A DNA stretch of 64,000 bases from Chamaecyparis obtusa (GCA_027943335.1 BSBK01005645.1:312501-376500); one strand, 5' to 3'. Numbered from the stretch's first letter, positions 43,661 through 56,149 are shown. A program made the numbers and translations. The notes: generated by a model from the sequence alone, not told the origin.

Positions 43661-45760
43661 AACACTGTTGGAGGTTGAGAGGGGGTAGGGTGGGGTGGCC
43701 CTGGAAAATCAACATGTAATAAAAATTAACCCATTAGTAACCATTCATTCCATTCAACTTATGTGTAGGAGTAAATAACTAAAATAGAAATAACAATGCA
43801 CATCACTCCAAGATTTTACATGGAAAACCCAATGCGAAAGAAATGACAATGAGAATCACACTTTCTATATATGAAAATGTATTAGAATATTTCAAGATAG
43901 AGGCCAAGGAGTTCACTGCTCCCAATATAGACTTGCACACTAAGGCACACAACCTTCGAACAAGATACAAGGACTTTCTGATCACTAAAGGTTACTTCTT
44001 TAGGGAAAGGTATAGTACTAATGATTACAAAGAATTATTGTGATTGAACTAAAAAGAAGATCATTCTCAAAAGTGTTAATTACAATTCATTGTTCATATA
44101 TTTGTAAATCACTTCATCACTACTTGTCTATACATTTTCACCTCACAATCATGAACATATAAATCAATCTCCAAAGGATATCCAACTTATATATTGACTA
44201 CAACTCAAAATAACATCAATTAGGGTGGCCTAAGTAGATGTAATGTGAAACTCTTAGACATACATATTTATCATGTGGAGGAGAGATTGTCATGGGCATC
44301 ATTAATTCCTTCTTTGGACATGTATTCTCTAACCATATGATTTTTGGCTTACTTCTCTTCATTTTCACTGTGAAAGGAGTCTTGGTGTGGGGCAAAAATC
44401 GCTATATTTTTAGTTCTTATCATTGTTATAACAAACATGTTGCCATTTGTTAAGGAGAACCATAAACCTCTATTTTTCATTTTTGTATACTGTTGTAATA
44501 GAGACTATTTTCATATGTGGTTGTGAATGATTTTCTGCGTGAATCATCATGTTGTTTATTGTCCACAAACCACAATAAACTATTTTGTATTGATCATGTT
44601 GGTTACAGATTGAGGTATAAATTTGTAATATCATCTCAATGGGGGGGGATATATATCATATAAAAAGAACATCATACAAAGAGGGTAGAACACATATCTC
44701 TACAGGAAGATTTATTGTATGGACATGTCATTTTTATGATAAATATAATAGTTTTCTTCTGATTACAACAATGTAGAAAGGTAGTTGTGTTCCATCACCG
44801 GATGTGCTATGGAGACGTGTCCGCTTCTCAAAATGTCTGGTGATGTCTGTAGATTAGATGTGTGTTTTAATTGAATGTTGTTTCTATATTATTTGAATTA
44901 GTTGAATCATATAATATATATCATGAAATTAATGTTATTTGCAAGTGTGGTTTGCAGGTAGTTTATATCTATTAGTTTTTGTTGTTGATGTTATTAATGC
45001 AGGATCATCTTGGGTTTTTGGCATTTCATGTATCTCGGTAGCTTGTTAGATGTGCTCGGTAACTACTTTGGAGTTCTCGGTGGAATGTCTTGTTTGTTCA
45101 CCGACGATCTCTGTTACATGTTTTCTGCTCGGTGCCTTTCATCAAGTGGCTTTGTTGTGTTCTTTCACAGAGTTAGTTTGGTGTTGTTCGGTGTTGCTCG
45201 GTGGCCTTGCTCACTAACGGGCTTAATCATGATCTTTTGTTGAGGCCAACGTGTGCATTTAATTTTGGTCGTGATATTAATATTGGGATCGTTCATTGGG
45301 AAACATGTGGACCTAAATCTAGGTCGTTGCTCTCTCCAATGCTAGATCTAAATGATTCTTTGGGCCGACCTGTTTGGTAGCCTCAAGTATGAATGTAATA
45401 GTCTATTTTAGATTTAGGGTAGTGAATTACAGAAGGAAGATAGAAGGTTGCAGATCGTGGATCTTGCATGCATGAGGATTGTAATATCTCTATGATTGAA
45501 TTTCATTATATTGGTTGTAACTAGGAAGGCTTTACATCCCGACATGTATGAAGTTTGATGAATAAATGAATTGATATGCTTCCTTCCTCTATGTTTCTGT
45601 GTTATTTCTTTCGTGTTGTGATTCTGCAAGGTGGTTTGGTACTTGGGAGAGCCTTTGGCCCCTTTATCTTTCCTCCCTTGTGTCAGTTGTTTTCATTACA
45701 TATTGATGTTTCTATTTTTGTTGTTTCTGTTGCCAGGAAGTGAGAGTTACTATCACCAAA
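43661..45760. other. Probable LTR-retrotransposon relics, boundaries not found
   Basis: GATTTTACATGGAAAACCC at 43,810 is a word common in plant Copia LTRs. A GC-richer block at 44,780-45,700 (repeated GCTCGGTG words, then a long tract rich in TTGTGTTATTTC) looks like transcribed LTR-type DNA. No paired LTR, primer site or polyprotein domain was identified, so this is a weak call. Confidence 0.3.
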
Positions 45761-47131
45761 ATTGCTTTGGTTTTCTATAGATTTACTTTCGTGTGTTCTA
45801 GTTACATTCATAATCACTCAACTCATAGCTAGCACCCCTTGATGGCATATTGCTCGGACACCTTTCACAAGCTTACACCCTTGGATTGACATGAATAGAC
45901 CATATTGAATTCATTATAAAGTATTAAATCTTTCTTATTATTTTCCCCAGTGTTGGCCTATCACATTGACCAAAATACTTTGAGTCATCCCTAAAAGATA
46001 ATATTTGAAATCAATTTTCTTGGGGTTGTTCTGAATGGTTACCAACCCTTCATGTAGGACCCTAACCAAGTACCCTCACAAAATCATAATCAATATTGAC
46101 ATCAGAATTCTAGATCATGATTTCTATGGGAACTCTCTTCTCTACATCAAATTCCAAGACTTGACACAATCCATGAAAAATGTACACAAAGTGGTAGTCA
46201 TAGGAATTGAGCTCTCGGGGCTCCTTTTGTGTGCTTAGGACTAGGATGAGTTTGTGTTTTGGTCCCTTAGGCCTATATCTAGGCACTTCACGCTCTCTAA
46301 GAGAAACCTTATGTGTCTCACAGCTACTTATCTCCCTTTTAAAATCAATGTTTGTGTAGGTGGCACCAATTATCATGAAAGCTTTTGTAATACTTTTTGT
46401 ATCAAATAGAACCAAAGCTTTCCCATACCCCTTTTTGATGGTTTTGGTTATAGGGTAGTATGCTCAAGCTAACTCTCTGAGGAACTCCACATCCATGAAA
46501 ACATTTGTTACAATTAACTTGGCCATATTTAAATCCAAAAGGTTATAGAGAAGAATTAGTTTGACCTTATTTCAGAAAAAGAATTGAAACAATGCCCCTT
46601 TGGATGGGGTATGATAAGGTTTCTATAGTTATGAGATTCATTCCCCAATAGAATTTATTTGTTGATAAGGCAATTGAGCTCCCAAGAAGTCAAGAAAATC
46701 TTGCAGCAATGCCCTAACTTGTTGCTTCTTATTAGAACCTAACTCTACTAATTTTCCTCCACTCATATTAACAAACCCTTAACTATGCAAAAACTAGGGC
46801 AATAAATTGAGTTGTATAGATTTATCACACGAAAGCCCTTAAACCACAATTTTTACTTCACAAACCTTCAAAGAAGAGAAAATAACTGAACCTACTTCAA
46901 TGATTGTGATTGTGCCAAATGATAGCCAAATCTCCTTATTTATTTCTACTATCTTGTAGTAGACTGCATCATCCTTTCAAAATTTAATTCGCATGAATTG
47001 AACAATTACTATCAACTAGCCATGCAAATCCTTAGGTTTAAACCTTGGTTAGCCATCTTCTTCTATGTCTAATTTTGTGGTAGAGTCAAGATATTTTGAT
47101 TTGTTTCTATCTGCATTCTTCATCTAGTAGG
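45761..47131. other. Intergenic, nothing recognised
   Basis: The ORFs on the two strands around 46,035-46,415 overlap each other and show no domain. The last five bases (GTAGG, 47127-47131) are the left flank of the LTR element. Confidence 0.4.
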
Positions 47132-48068
47132 TGTATACACCTAAAAATGGTCATCTAGACTATTAGCCCCTTGCTAGCATTTTTGCTAAAATCATCAATT
47201 GCTTATTCTTGATCAAATCCTAGTTCTGTCATTTATTCGATTATATTCTATGGGCTAACCATCTTATTCCTAAGTCTTTATTTATTAAAAAGAATTCCCT
47301 CCCCTTTTAATAAATAAAAAGCCCCCACTTTTCCTCTTATCCTAAGTTGCACAAATAAAGCATTATTCTTATTTTATAAAAAGGGAAAAAACACTTTTTG
47401 TCTCATATGGACACAAAAGTCGACTCTTATTTTCTCATTGGAGGATATTTGTGCACATGGATTGCTCATCTTTCAAGCTCCACCGTTGATTAAATCTTTT
47501 GCCTCTTAATCTCCATGGTCCATTCTTTCTCATTTCTTATAAAAGGAGAGCTCTTTTCTTCATTCTAGATCCCCAACTTTTTATGCTAATGTTATGTTGC
47601 AGGTTTTCTAAGTCACTTTGGAGCTTTTTGAAGATTTGGAGCATTTTTGGCTTTTGCATCTACATGTTATCATAGTTTCATTTCTTGCATTATCATGGCA
47701 TTCATAGCTTCATACTTAGCTTATTTTCCTTCATGCTTTAGATTAATTCATCTAGCTTTAACTAAGAGGCTTTGTAATACTTGTTCTTTCATTTCCATAA
47801 GTTTAGCTTGCATATTCATCTTAATCTAGCTTGCATTGCATTTCATTTGATTCTTGAGGATATTGGCATTATTGCCCTTGTCTTCATTTGAATCTCTCAT
47901 TGCATGATTTACTAGCAAGGTTATTGGCTTAATAGCTCTAGCTGAGAGCATTCTTAAAAACCCTTGCACTCCATGCCTAGGGAGCTCTAAATCGATTTCT
48001 CAAATTTTCCAATCTATGGATTCTCTTGGAAGCAATGATTTAGAGAAATGCACATCTTAGTGTGTACA
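47132..48068 (+). repeat. 5' LTR
   Basis: 937 bp, TG..CA ends. A TATA box (TTATAAAAGGAG at 47,537) is placed for transcription start about 30 bases on. The matching box in the 3' LTR is at 55,615. Confidence 0.92.
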
Positions 48069-48095
48069 TTTCTAGCACCCACCGTGGGGCAGAGC
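48069..48095 (+). promoter_or_regulatory. Primer-binding-site region after the 5' LTR
   Basis: TTTCTAGCACCCACCGTGGG follows the LTR end. It resembles the GCGCCCACCGTGGGG-type sites of plant elements, but the tRNA match was not established. Confidence 0.4.
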
Positions 48096-48179
48096 ATTAT
48101 TGTTTTGTCTTTCATTTCATGCATTTTCAAAAAAAAATTGTCATAGTTTAGCGTCATTTTTGGCTCTTTATTTTTCTAT

Positions 48180-48385
48180 TTCAGAATGTCATATGACATT
48201 TTTCCAGTGTCGTGTGACAGTTTCTTGTATAGTAGGGTGACACTTGACCAGTTAAAAGTGTCGCATTGTTTGACAGAAAGTGTCGCACTGTTTAGTATAA
48301 ACTGTCGCATGCAGGTCAGCGAACTGTCGCACGGAGATAAACTGTCACCCCCGTATACAGAGAGGTGTCGCACGACATTTTTGGT
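48180..48385. repeat. Cluster of GTGTCGCA/CTGTCGCA words (first)
   Basis: At least ten spaced copies of TGTCGCA-, TGTCAC- or TGACAGT-like words in 200 bp, in an AT-rich element. A second cluster is at 49,870-50,060. They are spaced irregularly, unlike a normal tandem array. Confidence 0.6.
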
Positions 48386-49869
48386 GACTGTATTGTTGCC
48401 TGTACTTAACAGTGAGTTGAATTTTGGGTTTTCTATTTTTTTTTTAATTTCAGCACTCTGGAAAACTGGCACCCATTTTTTAGAAATTTTCACATACGGT
48501 ATCAAAAATTTAAGTGTGATATATCGTTGGAAAGCTCTTTTTGAGCTTAATCCAACCATGTTGGCTTCATTTTCAAATTTTTCCATTTGATCAGCTATTT
48601 TGCTTGTAGATTATTTGATTTTTGATGTGTTAACCATTGTGGGGCTAACAAGTTGTGCTTGTAGGTGCTCTCATTGCTTAAAATATTTTGCCAAAAGAAC
48701 GCATGTCAAAGCTTCAAATGCACAAGGGCTACTAACAGTTTTTGTAGGGATGCCCAAAGCATAAAAACCTAATCAAGTGCTTGTTGTTTATTTCATTTCA
48801 AGTGTGGCAATTACTAGTTGTTTTATTTCATAGGAATATAATATCTTGTTGTAGGAATTCTTGGGTGGTAGGAGAAGTATGCTCTTCACCCTTGTGGTGA
48901 ACCAGAAAATCTTGACCCATCTTTGGATTTTGAAAGCAAGAGGGTAATTGAATCATTTGCTTGGTGTGATTGGGAGAAAGCTTTGGGATAAGGGAGTATG
49001 CTCTTCACCCTTGTGGTGAAACAAAATCTTTGAATCTCATAAGTTGATCCACTCTTTGTTTAGATCTTTAGAATCTTTTAGCGGGCCTGCTCTTGAGCAA
49101 TCAAGAGGAACAACCCAAGTGGGGACAAGCTTATTGCCAGCTATTCCAACCCACTATAATCTCAAGGCTATCAAGGACACAAAACTTTGGTAGACATAGT
49201 GCTTATATTCGCTTAATGTCAGTACTTGTGGGATTGTGACCATGAGAAAAGTGTTGAGCAAGAATGCTTAAGGTACTCTTGAGGCCGTGAGGTCCCAATC
49301 CTTTTTGAGGAGCAAGAGAGGTACTACGAATGGAAGCCCTTACTAAGAACCATAGTTAGAGGCCACCCTATTTTTTCGCTTAGCTTCTTGGTGCAAGGAT
49401 TGATCCAAGTGGAATAACCCAGATCACCTCAAGATTACTCACCATATGTGTTCCTTTGGTTGTGTCTTTGGCACTTCCATGACAAAGCCAATATCTATTG
49501 TGGGCAACCACTTTGTGTGAGGCAATGGAGCATCAAGTTGTGGGCCACGTTGCTAAGTATTGAGCCTTGTCTTTTTAGGATAGAAAGTGGTTGAAGTGTT
49601 CTCGTTGTGCTATACCTGTGTAAACATTCTTGCATACTCAAACATCTCGGTAATGCTCATAGATTTTCAGTTTTGATATCACAATTGTTTGTCTTGGCAA
49701 GGTTGCTTTTGCCCTTGTTTCAAGTGTTTTATGACATGTTTGATCTCATACTATTTGCAAACCTGTCAATTTACTGCTGGCATTGTGATTGAAATCTAAA
49801 AATCAACCCTCAAACTAAATTTTTTGAACAAACGGTCCCAAAAATTGAGATTTTTCACCTCACTGGTCA
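48386..49869. other. Noncoding interior of the LTR element
   Basis: Contains a direct repeat of AGTATGCTCTTCACCCTTGT (48,878 and 48,994), each followed by GGTGAA. ORFs are short and lack domains. This may be a long leader before the 657-codon ORF. Confidence 0.45.
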
Positions 49870-50060
49870 AAGAGTCGCGCAACACTGAACAGTGTCACAC
49901 CCTGTTCTGAGAAATAGCACGTGACAGTTCATCCCTGCACAATTGTTGCCCTGCTCACTTGGAAAGTGTCGCACTGTTAGCCTGGAAAGTGTCGCCCTGT
50001 GTAGTGAGACATGTCACCTGGTCTTAAAGTGTCGCCCTACTTGCCTGGTAACTATCGCCT
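49870..50060. repeat. Cluster of AGTGTCGCC/AGTGTCGCA words (second)
   Basis: Copies such as GGAAAGTGTCGCACTGTTAG, GGAAAGTGTCGCCCTGTG and AAAGTGTCGCCCTAC. Same words as the cluster 1.5 kb upstream. Confidence 0.6.
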
Positions 50061-50324
50061 AGAGTCTTTTGACTATTCTACTGATTTGTGTCACTTCCAG
50101 TCCTCCTTGGTCAGTCTAGATCTTAGATCTTAGATGCTATGACATATTGCTCAACATCAAAATGAACTCCAATGGTATCAAAATTGCATAAAATGACTCT
50201 TGGTCTTCCTTCTTCCATGTCTTCTAGTCTCCCATTTTCATCCGATCTCTTCTTCCTTCATGATTCTTTTCCTCTTATTTTCTAGTCTACTTTCTTCTAT
50301 TCATCTCTTCTATTCATTTCTTCC

Positions 50325-52298
50325 ATGCTTGATTCCTCCTCTTTTGGAACCATGAATTTCAACTACCTTGTTATGGAACCTCTCTTGAGAATGGATGATC
50401 TCGAACTCATTGCTCAATTCGAAGAGTTTAATTCCTCTGATAGTCTTTCTAGATATGGCAATAGTGATATGCTTAAGGAAAAAATAAAAGAAAAGATGAT
50501 TGAATCAGACGCCTTTGCTAGGATCATAGACATGATCATATCACAACCTCCCTCTTCTAAAAATTCTTCATCATCTAAGTCTTCTTATTCTTCTTCACCT
50601 TCCAAGTCTTACCATGATTCTTCTAGACATTATTCGCATTCTTCATTATCCAAGTCTTCTTCCTCCAATAGGTCTTCACTTTCCTCTTCTTCACAATCTC
50701 ACTCCTCTTCTACTTCTCCCAAGAGTCTTACTCCTCATTATGAGCAATATGGTAGTCCCTATGATACCTATGACACCTCTATTCGTAAGAGTCCTAGTCG
50801 TAGGCTCGTGCTTACTGGAAATGGGTCACCGCATTGGATAGATTGTGATGGTGATCCATATGATTCAGATTTTGAAAAAGAGTTTGATGAGTTTTGTAAA
50901 CAATACCTTGATTATGACCCATCTACCACTACTGAGGACTATAAAATGCATCGCGCTGATATGAAATGTCAATATTATAAGAATCTTTCCTGTGAGGACT
51001 CTCATGCTAAAGATAAAGATTTCACTCTCAAGCAAGATTATGTTAATAATGGACCCTTGTCTTTTGATGGTTCCCTTCCATCCCCTACTTTCTCCAATAA
51101 CCATACACTTCTTACAGCTTTCGAGTCTTTTAAATCTTTCACAAATCCTTCATCCGCCAAAGATCATAATGTTTTTCATGCAATTTCCTATAGTTATCCT
51201 CAAGGGCTATCTCTTAAAGAAACTCAAGCTAACCTTCACTTGGCTACAAATTCTTCCAATAATGCTACACCTAGTGAGCCTAAGCCTTTATGCGCTATAA
51301 TGCCTACTTCAGCTAGTCCTTTACCATCTATTCCAAAATCTTCCATGAAATTCCAACATGCTTCCTTGTCCTTAGAAGTGGCTCCATGTCAAGAGGACTT
51401 TAAAAATGATAAAGAAAAGAATATAAAAAAAGATCAAGATCAAGAGCCCTCCATGTCATCCAATCATTTTCATGACGTCTCTGATTCGCTTCATGGTTCT
51501 TTTGATCCTCTATGCTCTTCTGCATTCATTCCACCATCTCCTAAGCAAGATCAAGCTACTACTTACACCGTTGAGCTTATTGACAATCAAAATAACCTTA
51601 CTACACTTGCGCTTTCCAAAGATGATACTTCCATTAAGGTTATTAAAAATGGTGTTGTTACTTCCAATGTTAAGCCTATTGAAAATCTAGAAAAAAATGA
51701 TACGCTTATGCTATCCAAAGATCTTTGTCAAGATCAAAGTCTTCCATCTTCTTGTTCTACCACTTCATGTTCGCTTCCACTTTCTACTCTTCCTAAGTCT
51801 TTGCAAGCTCTGAATAATCCTATCAAAGAAGTTGCTCATATTCAAGATGGTCATGATCCTATTGCAAATCCTAATGCTCACTCTAAAGATGTTGATGTCC
51901 TTGGTTGTTATATAGATGATGATGAACTTATTGATTATCCTTTTGTATCTTCCACATCTATCCTTGGACCTCCTCCACTAATACTAAGGCCTTCATGTCT
52001 TCCTTCCATCTTGGGCCCTTATGTCCCTTTACTTTCCCCTCCTAGCTCTCCTAATTTTTTATCCATCTTGGGTCCTTACATCCCTCCATCTCCTATATTT
52101 CCTCAAGATCAACATAGATGCACACCCTTGAATCCTTTTCATCCACCCACCCATCTAAACCAATCATATCCTCCTTCTTTTTCCACAAGTCCCAAGTCTT
52201 TTGGAAGTAACTTGAATGTTCAATACAAGAAAAAGAAGAAATACAAGAATCCATCAAAAAAAATCACCATGTCTCCTCTAATCGACATAGAGGCATAA
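50325..52298 (+). CDS. 657-residue protein of unknown function in the LTR element
   Basis: The only long ORF of the element, in the place where gag would be. The N-terminal 70 residues look folded and helical (MDDLELIAQFEEF, DMLKEKIKEKMIESDAFARI). Then comes a long Ser-rich low-complexity stretch (about 75-140), an acidic part with DYDPSTTTEDYKMHRADMKC, more Ser/Thr/Pro-rich sequence, repeated LGPY.P motifs (about 560-615), and a Lys-rich end (YKKKKKYKNPSKK). No zinc knuckle, protease or other known domain is seen. First ATG at 50,325; the next in-frame Met (FGTMNF) is 9 codons on. Just after its end a frame shifted relative to it continues with Copia-like sequence, so it may be a modified gag whose pol was lost. 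An intact frame of this length argues for selection or recent insertion. Confidence 0.7.
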   Translation: MLDSSSFGTMNFNYLVMEPLLRMDDLELIAQFEEFNSSDSLSRYGNSDMLKEKIKEKMIESDAFARIIDMIISQPPSSKNSSSSKSSYSSSPSKSYHDSSRHYSHSSLSKSSSSNRSSLSSSSQSHSSSTSPKSLTPHYEQYGSPYDTYDTSIRKSPSRRLVLTGNGSPHWIDCDGDPYDSDFEKEFDEFCKQYLDYDPSTTTEDYKMHRADMKCQYYKNLSCEDSHAKDKDFTLKQDYVNNGPLSFDGSLPSPTFSNNHTLLTAFESFKSFTNPSSAKDHNVFHAISYSYPQGLSLKETQANLHLATNSSNNATPSEPKPLCAIMPTSASPLPSIPKSSMKFQHASLSLEVAPCQEDFKNDKEKNIKKDQDQEPSMSSNHFHDVSDSLHGSFDPLCSSAFIPPSPKQDQATTYTVELIDNQNNLTTLALSKDDTSIKVIKNGVVTSNVKPIENLEKNDTLMLSKDLCQDQSLPSSCSTTSCSLPLSTLPKSLQALNNPIKEVAHIQDGHDPIANPNAHSKDVDVLGCYIDDDELIDYPFVSSTSILGPPPLILRPSCLPSILGPYVPLLSPPSSPNFLSILGPYIPPSPIFPQDQHRCTPLNPFHPPTHLNQSYPPSFSTSPKSFGSNLNVQYKKKKKYKNPSKKITMSPLIDIEA

Positions 52299-52480
52299 AG
52301 TCCAAAGAAATATCTAAGAAGAAAATTACAAGACAAGTATGGGTTCCAAAATCCATCATTGAAGATATTCTCTCTAAATCATCAAAAGGAAATAAAAATC
52401 CTAAGGCTATATGGATTCCAAAGTATCTCTTGAAAGAGTCTAATATTGAACAAAAAGTGAAGTTGACATTCAAGCTTCCA
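52256..52480 (+). pseudogene. Copia-like gag-pol linker remnant
   Basis: In another frame overlapping the end of the 657-codon ORF: KKITRQVWVPKSIIEDIL, then SKGNKNPKAIWIPKYLL. Paired VWVPK and NPK.IWIPK motifs are typical of the region before the protease in plant Copia polyproteins of the Sirevirus type. No protease follows. It supports a Copia origin with pol deleted, but the match is short. Confidence 0.45.
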
Positions 52481-55193
52481 AAGGCTTTCACTTCATCTTC
52501 TTCCAAAAATGATCTTCAATTCCATGCGTCTAAACCGCAACCTCTGCTAAACATTCATCATATTCCTTCATTCACATTCCCTCCACCCTCTCGCCACCCT
52601 TCAAGGTGTGTGTTGATGTCGATCTTTCCTTTCTTTCCATTTACCCTTTCACACTCTTTCCATTCATTATCCTTCTACCTTCTATCATTTTTCCTCATTT
52701 GCCTATTCCTCTTATCTTCCAACCTCACTCGCTTTACATAAAACCTTATCCTCCATTTTTCTCTTCCATCTTCCTTTCCCTATCAATATCTTTGAGCATA
52801 TAATTTTGAATCCTTGGCATATCATGGTTTATCCTTTCAAGGAGCATTATTTAAAAAGCTTGCCTTCTTCCAACAAAATAAAAAATTGAAAATGTGTCTT
52901 GGTGGAAACCTGGAAATAGGCACCTTGGTAGCAAAAGTAAAGAGAAATAAATTTGTCTTATGATGAAAACCACTCCCTTGTGGCACCTTGGATAAGTACC
53001 GTGATGAAAACCTGGCAATCAGACATCATGCGTAGTTCTTCTACATATTTCATCCATTCCATCTTCTCTCTTTGATCTTGGCAATGTTGACTTATACACA
53101 AATATTTGGCTATCTTGTGAGCTATCTTACGATGATCTTGCTTTCATTCCATTCATGTTTAGCCTTCATATTTATTTTCCTCCATTTATTCTAGCCTTTT
53201 GCTATCCTTGTCCCTTTGGTCCTGATCTAATAAAAAAGAGTAAAAAAATGATGCTATGAAGCCCCTTGACATGTCTACTCCATTGGACTGCATCTTTTCC
53301 TTCTTTTTCATTACGCTTTTGTAACTTATCCTATGCTAGTCTTTCATTGCTTGTCCAAATGTGTTTTACATGATAATTTTTCCCTAGCTTGGGTACTCTT
53401 GAGGAGTTTGCCTTTGAAGATTTCTTCCCTTCATTCTCCTTCATTCTCTTGTCTTTCATCTCTTCCACAGCTTGTTAATCCTTCTTGTCCTCCACCTTGC
53501 TAGAAATTGGGACTACACGATGTGATCTTGCTTGGGAGTTTGATGCCCATTCTGTCTGGGGGCATTTTCTTGAAAAAACCCAAAAAAATGATATATTGCT
53601 AAAAAATCTTAAAAAGCATAAAATGTCCTGAAAAAATGAGTATCCTAGTGAAAACCTAGCAATAGGTGCTTTGATGTATCTCCAAAAAAAATTATATATT
53701 TCAAAAATACCAAAAAAATCAAAAAATTTAAAATCCCAAAAATAGTCACACTTACCCCAACTGTGTTTTTTTTCAACACTACCCTAGCGTTGAGTGTTTC
53801 TCAACACTTATCAGATATCCTACCTGCAGTCCAGAATGATGCGATATTTCCACTAGTAGATGCGATACTCAAAGTTTGACTCTATGACCAACACACACTT
53901 AAACACTTGACATGCTAAAATTTGCTTGACTTTATTTCTTTGTGTGATGTCTATGATGATTTCTTTGCTGAGTGTTCTCTCCCTAATAGTTTTCGATGAT
54001 GTCAAGCTAGAAGACTAGGGCATGAGGACATGTTTTATTTGCTTTCTGTTTGTGGGTATATCTTGTTTGTTCTTTCTATCATTAGCATTTGTGCTTGATC
54101 CACTTGACACTGAGGACTTACAAGGTATCATCCTTGATTGTTTTATGCAAGTGCATGCTTCTAGTCATCTTGACTTTCTTATGTCTCGATGCAAGCATAA
54201 TCTTGCTATATCAAACTTAGGGAACCTCACTGCACTAGTCATCTTGACTTACATGTCTTTGGTGCCTAGGTGGGATTCCCACATTCCTATCTGATATAGA
54301 TCATATTCATATACTCATAGTTATGCTAGTGTGTATTGTGTGATCTTACAACGCTACCAATAACGCTCGATGATGAATATTAGAGTCTAAAAGCTTTGTG
54401 ACCTTGCAAGTAAACCACTTTTCATAGTAGCTTGCATTCTTAAGTTCATGATAGATTAGTCTTGCATCTTGCATATGGAGAGAGCTCTCCTTTCATCTTT
54501 TGTGGACCTATCGATCAACTGCGCTCCCCTTTCACTTTTTTCCGATCATATCTTTCACTTCTTGTCTTTCATATCCCATCATTTTCTCTTCATTTCGGGA
54601 TCGAAACCGAACTCTGAGTTCACCTTGCTCATCAAACTCACATTTCTCTTTCTTCTGCGTAGTTAGCTGACCTTTTGAGGCCTGATTCTTCAATCTTCCC
54701 TGGGGCATCTTCTTTTCTTCATCTCCATCTCTCTCATCCTTCTAGTCTTTCATTCATTTCATTCATCTCTCTCTGAGGTTTTGACTGGGACATATGTTCA
54801 TTGCTTGATGGTTATTTTGTTATCTTGCATCTTCGATTATGATTTCTAGTGATTTGATCATGTTGCTCTTGCTTCTGCATTCCCTCTACCTGATTTTACT
54901 TTCGATCCCAAGGGGGCAAACACATCTATTTCCATTGGCTATTCTCTAGAGCATATGCTTGACCTTTCCATTTGCTCTGATCGATCTATCTTTGTGCTTG
55001 ACATGTTAGTTCTCGTCTCGAGTTCTAATACTGTCCATCTCTTTCCTAAGTGTTCAGTACTACCGCTATCAGGCTGACCACGCAGGATTTGCTATCTCTC
55101 TGCACTTCATACTTTGGAGTCAGATCGCTATTGCTTGCTTTCTTGGCTGATCTATTCTTTGACTACATGTGATCCCAAATCGATCTCACATTA
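52481..55193. other. Interior of the LTR element, noncoding
   Basis: CT-rich then AT-rich sequence where pol would be expected. Words such as GATGAAAACCTGGCAAT (52,998) and GTGGAAACCTGGAAATAGG (52,902) recur imperfectly. No integrase, reverse transcriptase or RNase H motif was found. Confidence 0.5.
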
Positions 55194-55209
55194 GTCAAAG
55201 AGGGGAAAA
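55194..55209 (+). promoter_or_regulatory. Polypurine tract
   Basis: AAAGAGGGGAAAA directly before the 3' LTR start TGTATACACC, the usual plus-strand primer of LTR retrotransposons. Confidence 0.85.
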
Positions 55210-56145
55210 TGTATACACCTAAAAATGGTCATCTAGACTATTAGCCCCTTGCTAGCATTTTTTCTAAAATCATCAATTGCTTATTCTTGATCAAATCCTA
55301 GTTTTGTCATTTATTCGATTATATTCTATGGGCTAACCATCTTATTCCTAAGTCTTTATTTATTAAAAAGAATTCCCTCCCCTTTTAATAAATAAAAAGC
55401 CCCCACTTTTCCTCTTATCCTAAGTTGCACAAATAAAACATTATTCTTATTTTATAAAAAGGGAAAAAACACTTTTTGTCTCATATGGACACAAAAGTCA
55501 ACTCTTATTTTCTCATTGGAGGATATTTGTGCACATGGATTGCTCCTCTTTCAAGCTCCATCGTTGATTAAATATTTTGCCTCTTAATCTCCATGGTCCA
55601 TTCTTTCTCATTTCTTATAAAAGGAGAGCTCTCTTCTTCATTCTAGATCCCCAACTTTTTATGCTAATGTTATGCTGCAGGTTTTCTAGGTCACTTTGGT
55701 GCTTTTTAAAGATTTGGAGCATTTTTTACTTTTGCATCTACATTTTATCATAGTTTCATTTCTTGCATTATCATGGCATTCATAGCTTCATACTTAGCTT
55801 AGTTTCCTTCATGCTTTAGATTAATTCATCTAGCTTAACTAGGAGGCTTTGTAATACTTGTTCTTTCATTTCCATAAGTTTAGCTTGCATATTCATTTTA
55901 ATCTAGCTTGCATTGCATTTCATTTGATTCTTGAGGATATTGGCATTATTGCCCTTGTCTTCATTTGAATCTTCCATTGCATGGTTTACTAGCAAGGTTA
56001 TTGGCTTAATAGCTCTAGCTGAGAGCATTCTTAAAAACCCTTACACTCCATGCCTAGGGAGTTCTAAATCGATTTCTCAAAGTTTCCAATCTATGGATTC
56101 TCTTGGAAGCAATAATTTAGAGAAGTGCACATCTTAGTGTGTACA
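55210..56145 (+). repeat. 3' LTR
   Basis: 936 bp, aligned end to end with 47132-48068. By hand I count about 30 differences, almost all single substitutions. Confidence 0.92.
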
Positions 56146-56149
56146 ATAG

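Larger units (their letters stand above)
47132..56145 (+). mobile_element. LTR retrotransposon lacking pol (large non-autonomous element, about 9.0 kb)
   Basis: Direct LTRs at 47132-48068 and 55210-56145, TGTATACACC to TGTGTACA, about 97 percent identical by hand count. A polypurine tract precedes the right LTR. Flanks GTAGG and ATAGG agree in four of five bases, as a target duplication should. The 7.1-kb interior has no protease, integrase, reverse transcriptase or RNase H that I can find in any frame. It has one long ORF (657 codons) followed by a short region resembling a Copia gag-pol linker. It must be mobilised in trans. Confidence 0.92.

Noticed and set aside
45010..45243. Hydrophobic 77-codon ORF as a membrane protein gene
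   Set aside because: It lies in a GCTCGGTG-rich LTR-like block, with no family resemblance and no splice or start support.
46035..47131. Missing endonuclease half of LINE 2 upstream of the LTR element
   Set aside because: I checked this stretch in plus frames and saw no WN..G, ETH or DFN motifs, so LINE 2 is 5'-truncated and not split by the LTR insertion.
48176..48590. Overlapping ORFs of about 135 codons on both strands
   Set aside because: Both coincide with the TGTCGC word cluster and lack any domain; probably chance.
47132..56145. Reading the 9-kb direct repeat pair as a segmental duplication
   Set aside because: TG..CA ends, polypurine tract, TATA boxes and flanking 4-5 bp match fit an LTR retrotransposon better.
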